A stretch of 6,107 nt of DNA from Coriobacteriaceae bacterium (lineage in GTDB: Bacteria; Actinomycetota; Coriobacteriia; Coriobacteriales; UMGS124): assembly GCA_019420325.1 (NCBI GenBank), contig JAHZHK010000152.1, forward strand, positions 1 through 6,107, in the 5' to 3' direction. This document shows positions 1 through 5,555 of the stretch, one piece after another (the first letter of the stretch is position 1; each line of letters begins with the position of its first letter). The position numbers and the translations under genes were made by a program. The notes beneath the pieces were generated by a model. The model saw only the letters and a list, made by a program, of their open reading frames with translations, ran no database searches and had not been told where the DNA came from.

Positions 1-213
1 CACTTCCTGCAGCATATGGAGCTTCCCTATGCCATCGTCTTCACCAAGGCTGACAAGCTGTCCAACAGCAAGGCCATCCAACAGAAGAATCTTCTACTTA
101 AGCAGCTTGGAGCACCTCAGGACACGCCGTGCGCCCTCACCTCGAGCCAGACGGGCAAGGGTATCGAGGAGCTGCAGGCAATCATCTGCGCGGCGTGCGA
201 CGAGACCTGCTAG
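1..213 (+). CDS. engB: Ribosome-assembly GTPase EngB/YsxC, C-terminal part (5' end outside window)
   Basis: This is the last 70 codons of a TrmE-Era-EngA-EngB-Septin type GTPase; the start and the G1-G3 motifs lie left of the window. The frame is open from base 1 and ends at TAG 211-213. Seen directly: a beta strand (YAIVF) leading into TKADKL, the G4 guanine-specificity motif in the form typical of EngB, then about 30 residues later SSQTGKGIEEL, the G5 motif followed by the final helix. The spacing and the short tail after G5 fit EngB, which is about 195-200 aa, and not the multi-domain GTPases Era or Der. EngB is known as a GTPase needed for late 50S ribosomal subunit assembly in the cytoplasm. 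It converges on rnhA and the two stop codons overlap, so there is no room for a terminator between them. Only the end of the protein is visible, so catalytic integrity cannot be judged. Confidence 0.9.
   Translation, partial: HFLQHMELPYAIVFTKADKLSNSKAIQQKNLLLKQLGAPQDTPCALTSSQTGKGIEELQAIICAACDETC
210..213. other. CTAG shared by the convergent stop codons of engB and rnhA
   Basis: CTAG is its own reverse complement, so bases 211-213 give the engB TAG on the + strand and bases 212-210 give the rnhA TAG on the - strand. The two genes overlap tail-to-tail by 4 bp. There is no intergenic space for a bidirectional terminator, so any terminator for either transcript must lie inside the opposing gene. 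Confidence 0.9.
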
Positions 214-686
214 CCCTCGAAGCCCTCGTCTTCAATAAGTGCTCCCGAATCGGCGGCTTGTGTGGCAAGCGTGTCGCACCGCTCGTTGTATTCGTGGCCC
301 GCATGTCCGCGAACCCAGTGGAACGTCACCTCATGCGGCTCCTTGGCAACAAGGAGCCGTTTCCATAGGTCGATGTTCTTCACCGGCTCTTTCTGAGAGT
401 TCTTCCATCCCCTTTTGAGCCACCCGTCGACCCAGTTCTTGTTGAACGCGTTGACGACATACTGCGAATCGGTATGCACTTCTACCGTGCAGGGGCGCTT
501 GAGCGCCTCGAGGCCAATGATGACCCCCATGAGCTCCATGCGGTTGTTCGTGGTGCGTCGATACCCCTGGGACTTCTCGAGCGTATGGAGCTTGCCCGCC
601 GGATCGGTGTAGAGAAGCACCGACCCATAGCCGCCGGGCCCGGGATTTCCGCGCGACGAACCGTCGGAATAGAGCGTTACGTGCAT
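210..686 (-). CDS. rnhA: Ribonuclease HI
   Basis: A 158-aa protein, close to the 155 aa of E. coli RNase HI. It cleaves the RNA strand of RNA:DNA hybrids (R-loops, primer remnants) using two metal ions. The whole fold is recognisable: YSDGSSRGNPGPGG at the N-terminus, NNRMEL, HTDSQYV, then WVRGHAGHEYNERCD. The four catalytic carboxylates are present as D8, E51, D73 and D138, with the mobile histidine at H128. The handle region rich in Trp and Lys (W85 to W94) is also present. I chose ATG 686 over a start 12 codons upstream because AGGAGG lies 4 nt before it and the conserved first strand begins right there. A short acidic tail (EDEGFEG) follows the last helix. It is the last gene of the - strand cluster, 58 bp after xerC, and converges on engB with overlapping stops. 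Either read-through from xerC or its own promoter is possible; no clear promoter is visible. Confidence 0.97.
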   Translation of the reverse strand: MHVTLYSDGSSRGNPGPGGYGSVLLYTDPAGKLHTLEKSQGYRRTTNNRMELMGVIIGLEALKRPCTVEVHTDSQYVVNAFNKNWVDGWLKRGWKNSQKEPVKNIDLWKRLLVAKEPHEVTFHWVRGHAGHEYNERCDTLATQAADSGALIEDEGFEG

Positions 687-690
687 ATGG

Positions 691-696
691 CCTCCT
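691..696 (-). promoter_or_regulatory. Ribosome-binding site of rnhA
   Basis: On the - strand the sequence reads AGGAGG, then CCAT, then ATG at 686. This perfect Shine-Dalgarno core with 4-nt spacing fixes the start at 686 and rules out the in-frame codon at 722, which would add 12 non-conserved residues. dprA has a near-identical arrangement (GGGAGGTCATATG). Confidence 0.8.
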
Positions 697-727
697 GAAT
701 ACCTGCCAAAGATCAAATACAAACGAA

Positions 728-748
728 ATAGCGCCCGAACGCGCCTAT
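728..748 (-). terminator. Possible weak hairpin with T-rich tail after xerC
   Basis: On the - strand, ATAGGCGC pairs with GCGCTAT around the loop GTTCGG. That gives four G-C pairs plus three A-U pairs, separated by one bulged G. The stem includes the xerC stop codon. Downstream, the transcript reads TTTCGTTTGTATTTG, which is T-rich but interrupted. It could be a weak or leaky intrinsic terminator or just a 3'-end stabiliser between xerC and rnhA. The stem is short and bulged and the U tract is imperfect, so this is tentative. Confidence 0.3.
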
Positions 749-1686
749 CCGCGGGGATGAGCCTGCAGGCTTACCTCGCGAAGGCGCTCGGGCGTCAAAT
801 GAGTATAAATCTGTGTGGTCGACAGACTCGCATGGCCCAACATTTCCTGAACGCTTCGCAAGTCCGCCCCACCGTCGAGCACCTCGGTGGCAAACGTGTG
901 GCGCATGGTGTGCGGCGTGGCCATTCCCGCAAGCCCAGCTCGGGCAAGCAGCTTCTCAAAGCGCGCTCGCAACGAACGCTCCGACATGCGTGCGCCGCGC
1001 GCATTGATGAAAAGCGCCCGCTGTGCGTCGGCAGCCTCCTCGGCCGCAAGGCCACCTTTGTGATTTGCAAGCAGCACGGGTCTTGCATGGGCAAGGTAGG
1101 CGTCGAGCGCGCGAAGCGCAGCCGGATATAACGGAACGATGCGCTCCTTGCTTCCCTTACCAAACAGTCGCACGCTCTTGTCGGAAAAGTCGATGCGATC
1201 AACGTCGAGGGAGGCAACCTCACCGATACGCGCCCCACTTGCATACAGAAGCTCCACCAAGGCGGCATCCAATGCGCCCGCCGGCGTCGAGGCGTCTGCG
1301 CACTTGAGCAGCTTCTCGACGTCTTCCTGGCTCAAGACATGCGGCAGGGGTTTGGGCAGTTTGGGACTCGAGACCACGGCGGCGGGATTAGACTCGATGA
1401 CCCCCTCACGCACGAGCCACGAATAGAACGACCTCACGGCGGACAAGCGCCTGTTGACCGTCGTCTTGGCATACCCGGCCCCCGAAAGGGACGACAGGAA
1501 ACGCCGAAAATCCCTATGCGTGGCCTGAAGCACGTCGATGCCGCAATTGGACGCCCAAATCAAAAAACAATCGAGGTCCTGGGCATAGGCCGCCGCCGTG
1601 TTGGGCGAATAGTTCCTGACGCGCGCAAGGTATGACAGGAAGGTGTCTGCAAGCTCGCGAGCTCGAATGCAGGCGCTATCGACCAT
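745..1686 (-). CDS. xerC: Tyrosine recombinase, XerC/XerD family
   Basis: A 313-aa site-specific recombinase of the Xer family, slightly longer than the usual ~300 aa. By family knowledge, Xer recombinases resolve chromosome dimers at dif during cell division, with FtsK. Domains: an N-terminal SAM-like core-binding domain (about residues 8-100, with the signature NYSPNTAAAYAQDL) and a C-terminal catalytic domain (about 115-305). All six catalytic positions are seen: R153 (GARIGE), K177 (GKGSK), H259 and R262 (HTMRH), H285 (LGH) and the nucleophile Y294 (TTQIYTHL). It ends in AHPRG, as Xer proteins do. The symbol xerC rests on position next to trmFO, as for codV in Bacillus subtilis; sequence alone does not separate XerC from XerD. 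The ATG at 1686 sits 11 bp inside trmFO. Its Shine-Dalgarno is poor (GGGGTG, very close to the ATG) and GTG 1692 is an in-frame alternative, so coupling to trmFO translation is likely. Confidence 0.93.
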   Translation of the reverse strand: MVDSACIRARELADTFLSYLARVRNYSPNTAAAYAQDLDCFLIWASNCGIDVLQATHRDFRRFLSSLSGAGYAKTTVNRRLSAVRSFYSWLVREGVIESNPAAVVSSPKLPKPLPHVLSQEDVEKLLKCADASTPAGALDAALVELLYASGARIGEVASLDVDRIDFSDKSVRLFGKGSKERIVPLYPAALRALDAYLAHARPVLLANHKGGLAAEEAADAQRALFINARGARMSERSLRARFEKLLARAGLAGMATPHTMRHTFATEVLDGGADLRSVQEMLGHASLSTTQIYTHLTPERLREVSLQAHPRG

Positions 1687-3061
1687 CGTCACCCCAGACG
1701 AGTTCCGTATGCGCCTCGGGGTCGATATCGACAACAGAGGCGTTTGCCGCACACCATGCGTCAAGATCGGCCGCGGCGCGCTTGGCATACAGCTTGTACT
1801 TGTCGCGCTTGGAGAGCTTGCCCTTGTGCTCGAGCGCAGGCACGATGCCGAAGTTGACGTGCATAGGCTGATAGTCTTTTGTCGCAGGGTCAGTGGCATA
1901 GGCCATAAGGGAACCGAGCGCTCCTGTCACCGGCAGCGGCGAAAGAACAAGGCCACGCAAGTCGGCCAGGGTGTTGAATGCAGCAAGCAAGCCGGTGGCA
2001 ATCGCCTCGGTATACCCCTCGGTGCCGGTGATTTGACCCGCAAAACGGATGCGTCGGTCGCCCTTGAGCGCAAAGGTCTCATCGAGGCAGGCAGGGGCAT
2101 CGATGAAGGTGTTGCGGTGCATAACGCCATACCGGAAGAACTCACACTCCTCAAGGCCCGGGATCATGCGGAACACACGGCGCTGCTCAGACCAGGTGAG
2201 GTTTGTCTGGAAGCCCACGAGGTTGTAGGCCGTGCCTTGCCTGTTCTCAGCGCGCAGCTGCACCACCGCCCAAGGTCTACGCCCCGTGCGGGGGTCGATG
2301 ATGCCGACGGGTTTGAGGGCGCCGAAACGAAGGGCGTCGTGGCCGGTGCGCGCAACCTCCTCAGCCGGCTGGCAGGCCTGGAAAAGCTCGCGACGCTCGA
2401 AATCACGCAAGATGGCCTTCTCGGCGCCCACAAGCTCGTCGACGAATCGATCGTATTCCTCTTTGTCCATGGGGCAGTTGAGATAGTCGTCGCCATCCCC
2501 CTTGTCATAACGGGACATGGCAAAGACCTTCTCGCGGTCAAGCGTGGAGGCATCGACGATGGGCGCGGCGGCATCAAAGAACGACAGCTTCTTACCTCCC
2601 ACAAGGCCCTCGACCGTCTGGGCAAGGGCACCCGAACACAGAGGTCCCGCCGCCACGACGACAGGACAACCCTGGGGAAGCTCGACCACTTCCTCTCGGA
2701 TGAGTTCGATAAGAGGCTCGGCAGCCACGGCCTGCTCGACGAGAGAGGAGAAGACGTCCCTGTCAACCGCAAGGGCACCTCCCGCCGGCACCGCAGCCTG
2801 CTTGGCAAGCCCGATAAGGGTCGACCCCAGACGCGTAAGCTCAGCCTTCAGCAAGCCGGCAGCCGAGTCGGCGCGCAAGGCCTTGAGGGAGTTCGAACAT
2901 ACGAGCTCAGCCAAGTGGTCAGTCTTATGCGCAGCCGAAGTTGCCTGGGGGCGCATCTCATAGAGCTTCACGGGCACACCCCGCTTTGCAAGCGCCAGGG
3001 CGCATTCGCAACCTGCCAGGCCTGCACCGATGACGACGACGCCGTCTGTAACCGTGTCCAT
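1676..3061 (-). CDS. trmFO: Methylenetetrahydrofolate-tRNA-(uracil-5-)-methyltransferase TrmFO
   Basis: A 461-aa cytoplasmic flavoprotein. By family knowledge TrmFO (formerly Gid) makes 5-methyluridine at position 54 of the tRNA T-loop, taking the carbon from methylenetetrahydrofolate and reducing it with FADH2. Length fits the family (about 435-460). Seen: the N-terminal dinucleotide-binding motif VVVIGAGLAGCE (residues 8-19), the strongly conserved HLAELVCSNSLK with C55 (equivalent to the FAD/uridine-linked Cys53 of B. subtilis), FQACQP with C230 (equivalent to Cys226), RFGALKPVGI, and the C-terminal FAD-contacting stretch RFAGQITGTEGYTEAIATG. ATG 3061 is preceded by AGGAAG with 8-nt spacing and starts directly before the Rossmann strand. 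The gene follows dprA after 32 bp, and its last 11 bp contain the xerC start. A long open frame on the opposite strand (1643-3106) is a coding shadow. Confidence is high. Confidence 0.97.
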   Translation of the reverse strand: MDTVTDGVVVIGAGLAGCECALALAKRGVPVKLYEMRPQATSAAHKTDHLAELVCSNSLKALRADSAAGLLKAELTRLGSTLIGLAKQAAVPAGGALAVDRDVFSSLVEQAVAAEPLIELIREEVVELPQGCPVVVAAGPLCSGALAQTVEGLVGGKKLSFFDAAAPIVDASTLDREKVFAMSRYDKGDGDDYLNCPMDKEEYDRFVDELVGAEKAILRDFERRELFQACQPAEEVARTGHDALRFGALKPVGIIDPRTGRRPWAVVQLRAENRQGTAYNLVGFQTNLTWSEQRRVFRMIPGLEECEFFRYGVMHRNTFIDAPACLDETFALKGDRRIRFAGQITGTEGYTEAIATGLLAAFNTLADLRGLVLSPLPVTGALGSLMAYATDPATKDYQPMHVNFGIVPALEHKGKLSKRDKYKLYAKRAAADLDAWCAANASVVDIDPEAHTELVWGDDGR

Positions 3062-3093
3062 GTGTCTCGCTTCCTGTCGCGGCTTTGTACCGT

Positions 3094-4035
3094 TTATGTC
3101 CGGTAGCTATTGTGCGACAAGAACTCCCGTTCTGAAAGGCTGTATCGCCCGTCTCGCAACCTTACCACCCTTCCGTCAAGCTCGAGCATGGACAATGTGC
3201 GCGTCACGGCAGCAACCGGCGCACCAAACGTGGCAGCAAGCTCGCCGGCAGGACAGGGGCTTGCCTGCAGCGACCCGAGAATCCTCTCCTCAAGCACGCC
3301 CAGACCCTTGGGACGCGAGGGCGCAGCCGAGCTCTCGTGGCGCAGCACGCCGTATATGCGCGAATAAGCTATCTCGAGGCACTCCCTGTCCCACACCGGA
3401 AGCGCCCCAGGCTGACTCGCGATAATGTAGTTGGAGCCAACCGAATTGGGCGAAAAGACGCTGCCGGGAAACACCAGGAGCTCTCTGCCGTAGTCCTCGG
3501 CATATCGCGCCGTGGAAAACGTGCCCGAGGGCATGCCCGCCTCGCAGATGACAAGGCAGCGCGACAAAGCGGCTATGACCGCGTTTCTCTTGGGGAACGT
3601 CCAACGGGCCGGCGGAGTCCCCCAAGGATGGATGGAGACAACGGCACCCCGGCAAGCCACGATGGTGTCGAGCATATCGCGCGCGCCGCTTGGGTAGACG
3701 ACATCGGCCCCCGATCCCAAGACCGCCAACGTCGACGTCTGCCTCTGAATGGCGCGTCGCTGAGCTGCCTGATCACACCCAATCGCCGCACCCGACACCA
3801 CCTGCAAACCCATCTCGCTGGCGGCGTCAGCGGCCAGTTGGGCACATGCCACGCCATATGAGGTGGCCTTGCGCGCACCGATGATCGAAACGCTCTCGCG
3901 GCCCAATGCCTCGGGGTCGCCCACGACATAGAGCGTCTCAGGCCTGTCAGGCACCTCAAGCAGCAACTCTGGGTACAGGTCGTCGCCGGGATGAAGCTCG
4001 TGGCGCGGACCGGCAAGAAGCATGCTCGTGCTCAT
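3094..4035 (-). CDS. dprA: DNA-processing protein DprA (Smf), short form without N-terminal SAM domain
   Basis: A 313-aa member of the DprA/Smf family. In transformable bacteria DprA protects incoming ssDNA and loads RecA on it. Seen: YPELL and PETLYVVG at the front, then the extended Rossmann fold with VSIIGARKATSYG (49-61), VVSGAAIGCD (79-88), LAVLGSGADVVYP (103-115), WTFPKRNAVIAALS (145-158), EAGMPSGTFSTA (165-176) and FPGSVFSPNSVGSN (189-202). A winged-helix domain follows at about 245-305. The usual N-terminal SAM/HhH-like domain (about 50-60 aa) is missing: a TAG lies in frame at 4057-4059, so no longer start exists. Several core motifs deviate from the consensus SGLARGIDxxAH. ATG 4035 overlaps the comM stop (ATGA) and has GGGAGG 4 nt upstream. 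Family assignment is firm; the exact biochemical competence of this form is not certain. Confidence 0.93.
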   Translation of the reverse strand: MSTSMLLAGPRHELHPGDDLYPELLLEVPDRPETLYVVGDPEALGRESVSIIGARKATSYGVACAQLAADAASEMGLQVVSGAAIGCDQAAQRRAIQRQTSTLAVLGSGADVVYPSGARDMLDTIVACRGAVVSIHPWGTPPARWTFPKRNAVIAALSRCLVICEAGMPSGTFSTARYAEDYGRELLVFPGSVFSPNSVGSNYIIASQPGALPVWDRECLEIAYSRIYGVLRHESSAAPSRPKGLGVLEERILGSLQASPCPAGELAATFGAPVAAVTRTLSMLELDGRVVRLRDGRYSLSEREFLSHNSYRT

Positions 4036-5555
4036 ATGACCTCCCCTGCCCCATATCTAAATCCAAAAGCCTCCAACAGGTGCGCGGCGCCAAGGCGCTC
4101 GCTGCCGTCCATGTCGGCAATGACGCGCGCGACTTTGACTAGCGAGCTCAAACCGCGGACCGAGACGCCCCTTCGCTCGCTCATGTGCTCCACAAGCCTG
4201 GCCGCCTCGTCGTCGACCCCCGCCCTCACAAGGGACTGCGCGAGTTTGCCATGCACACCCTCAAACCCAGGGGTAGCCTCTTCAAACCGGGCAGCCCTCC
4301 ATGCCGCAAACTCCCTGGTCTCTTCCACGACGGAGCGGAGCTGGCTCGAAGACGTGCAGGCGCCTCTGCCAAGGAGCTCGTCAGCACTCGGGCGCTCGAG
4401 AGTCACCGACATGTCTATCCTGTCGATCAGGGGCCCTGCCAGCTTTGCCTGATAAGACCGGATGGCAGTCCCGGAGCACGTGCACGTCGCCGCCGGGTCT
4501 CCAAAGTGACCGCACGGACCCGGGTTGCTCGCAGCGACAAGCTGGAAGCGGGCCGGAAAAGCATATGTGCCTTCCACACGCGTGACACGCACCACGCCCT
4601 CTTCAAGCGGCTGGCGCAACGCTTGCAATGTCAGGCGGTTGAACTCCGCCAGCTCATCCAGGAACAGGACTCCGTTATGGGCAAGCGAGACCTCTCCAGG
4701 CATAACGGGTCTGCCCCCGCCAAGAAGGCCTGCGACCGACGTCGAATGATGCGGGGCACGAAACGGCCTGCGCCTGCCCGCAACGCATTCCCCCTCCGCA
4801 CCGCACACCGAGTAGATGAGCGCCGTCTGAAAGTACTCTCGATCGTCGAGCTCGGGCAAGATGGAAGGAAGGCAACGGGCCAGCATCGTTTTGCCCACAC
4901 CGGGGGGACCCACCATGATGATGCCCAGGCCACCGGCTGCGGCAATGCAAAGAGCACGCTTGGCAAGCTCCTGCCCGGCGACGTCTGCAAAATCCGCCTC
5001 TCCGCTAGCCGACGTAACTTCTGAGCACGCCGAGCTCGCAGGATAGCCCACTTGGGCAAGGGGTTCGTGAAACTCCGCCAGGCTGGTGACATAGCGCACA
5101 TCGGCCTGTCCCATCAGGCCGAACGCATCGCCCTGCGGGCAAATGAGGCGCAAGCCCTCACGCTGGGCAAGCTCGACATAGGCGACAAGCCCCCGAATGG
5201 GAAGGACCTCGCCTTCAAGTGAGAGCTCCCCCACTATGAGGCACTTGTCGAGACCCTCCGGCTCCATCTGCTCGGTCGCCACAAGGATTCCCACGGCCAT
5301 GGGCAGGTCGAACGACGAGCCGGTCTTCTTCATGTCGGCCGGCGACAAGCTCACAGTGACAGACTTGCGGAGCGCCCCGAAGCCCGAGGCTGGAAGGGCG
5401 CACCGTACACGCGTGCGCCCCTCCCCCACCGCAAGGTCGGCCCGACCCACCACGGCAACACCGGGTAGGCCAGAACTGACCGAGACCTCCATCTGCACAA
5501 GACGCGCCTCAACGCCCCAGAGCATCGCCGTCTTGACGCTCACAACGTGCGGCAT
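4032..5555 (-). CDS. comM: Mg-chelatase-like AAA+ ATPase ComM/YifB
   Basis: A 507-aa protein, matching the ~506 aa of E. coli YifB. The family contains ComM, a hexameric helicase that drives branch migration when transformed DNA is integrated. Domains: an N-terminal Lon-protease-like ChlI domain (about 20-140, with SGLPGVAVVG, RVRCALPASGF and SFDLPMAVGIL), a AAA+ Mg-chelatase core (about 188-390) and a C-terminal lid (about 410-500). Seen: Walker A GPPGVGKT (216-223), PFRAPHHSTS (264-273), Walker B VLFLDE (296-301), sensor-1 region ASNPGPCG (342-349), a Cys pair TCTC (357-360), LAGPLIDRID with the arginine finger region (372-381), and SVRGLSSLVKVARVIADM. The usual NPCPCG motif has Gly in place of its first Cys. 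ATG 5555 overlaps the yraN stop (TGATG) and has GGAGG 4 nt upstream. It sits between yraN and dprA, a common neighbourhood in GC-rich Gram-positives. Confidence 0.96.
   Translation of the reverse strand: MPHVVSVKTAMLWGVEARLVQMEVSVSSGLPGVAVVGRADLAVGEGRTRVRCALPASGFGALRKSVTVSLSPADMKKTGSSFDLPMAVGILVATEQMEPEGLDKCLIVGELSLEGEVLPIRGLVAYVELAQREGLRLICPQGDAFGLMGQADVRYVTSLAEFHEPLAQVGYPASSACSEVTSASGEADFADVAGQELAKRALCIAAAGGLGIIMVGPPGVGKTMLARCLPSILPELDDREYFQTALIYSVCGAEGECVAGRRRPFRAPHHSTSVAGLLGGGRPVMPGEVSLAHNGVLFLDELAEFNRLTLQALRQPLEEGVVRVTRVEGTYAFPARFQLVAASNPGPCGHFGDPAATCTCSGTAIRSYQAKLAGPLIDRIDMSVTLERPSADELLGRGACTSSSQLRSVVEETREFAAWRAARFEEATPGFEGVHGKLAQSLVRAGVDDEAARLVEHMSERRGVSVRGLSSLVKVARVIADMDGSERLGAAHLLEAFGFRYGAGEVI
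4040..4045 (-). promoter_or_regulatory. Ribosome-binding site of dprA inside the end of comM
   Basis: The - strand reads GGGAGG, TCAT, then ATG at 4035. The same bases encode the last residues of ComM (G-E-V-I), and the comM TGA overlaps the dprA ATG as ATGA. A terminating ribosome could restart here, so DprA and ComM are probably made by coupled translation. Confidence 0.75.

Noticed and set aside
687..722. Longer rnhA start adding 12 residues (MYLIFGRYSGGH)
   Set aside because: The AGGAGG site lies inside this extension and directly precedes ATG 686, and the extra residues are not part of the RNase HI fold.
687..744. A sigma-70-type promoter for rnhA in the gap after xerC
   Set aside because: TTGATC and TATTCA occur on the - strand but with much too short a spacer, and no other -35/-10 pair is convincing.
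1687..1899. Longer xerC start adding 71 residues
   Set aside because: The extension lies fully within trmFO coding sequence and its Ser/Thr/Arg-rich translation looks like an out-of-frame shadow; the Xer core-binding domain begins a few residues after ATG 1686.
1643..3106. A 487-codon open frame on the + strand opposite trmFO
   Set aside because: It mirrors trmFO, whose protein carries a full set of TrmFO motifs. The opposite-strand translation has no recognisable domain. Long antisense frames are expected in GC-rich coding DNA.
4185..5024. A 279-codon open frame on the + strand opposite comM
   Set aside because: Arg/Pro/Ala/His-rich shadow translation without domain signatures; the - strand frame is a complete ComM.
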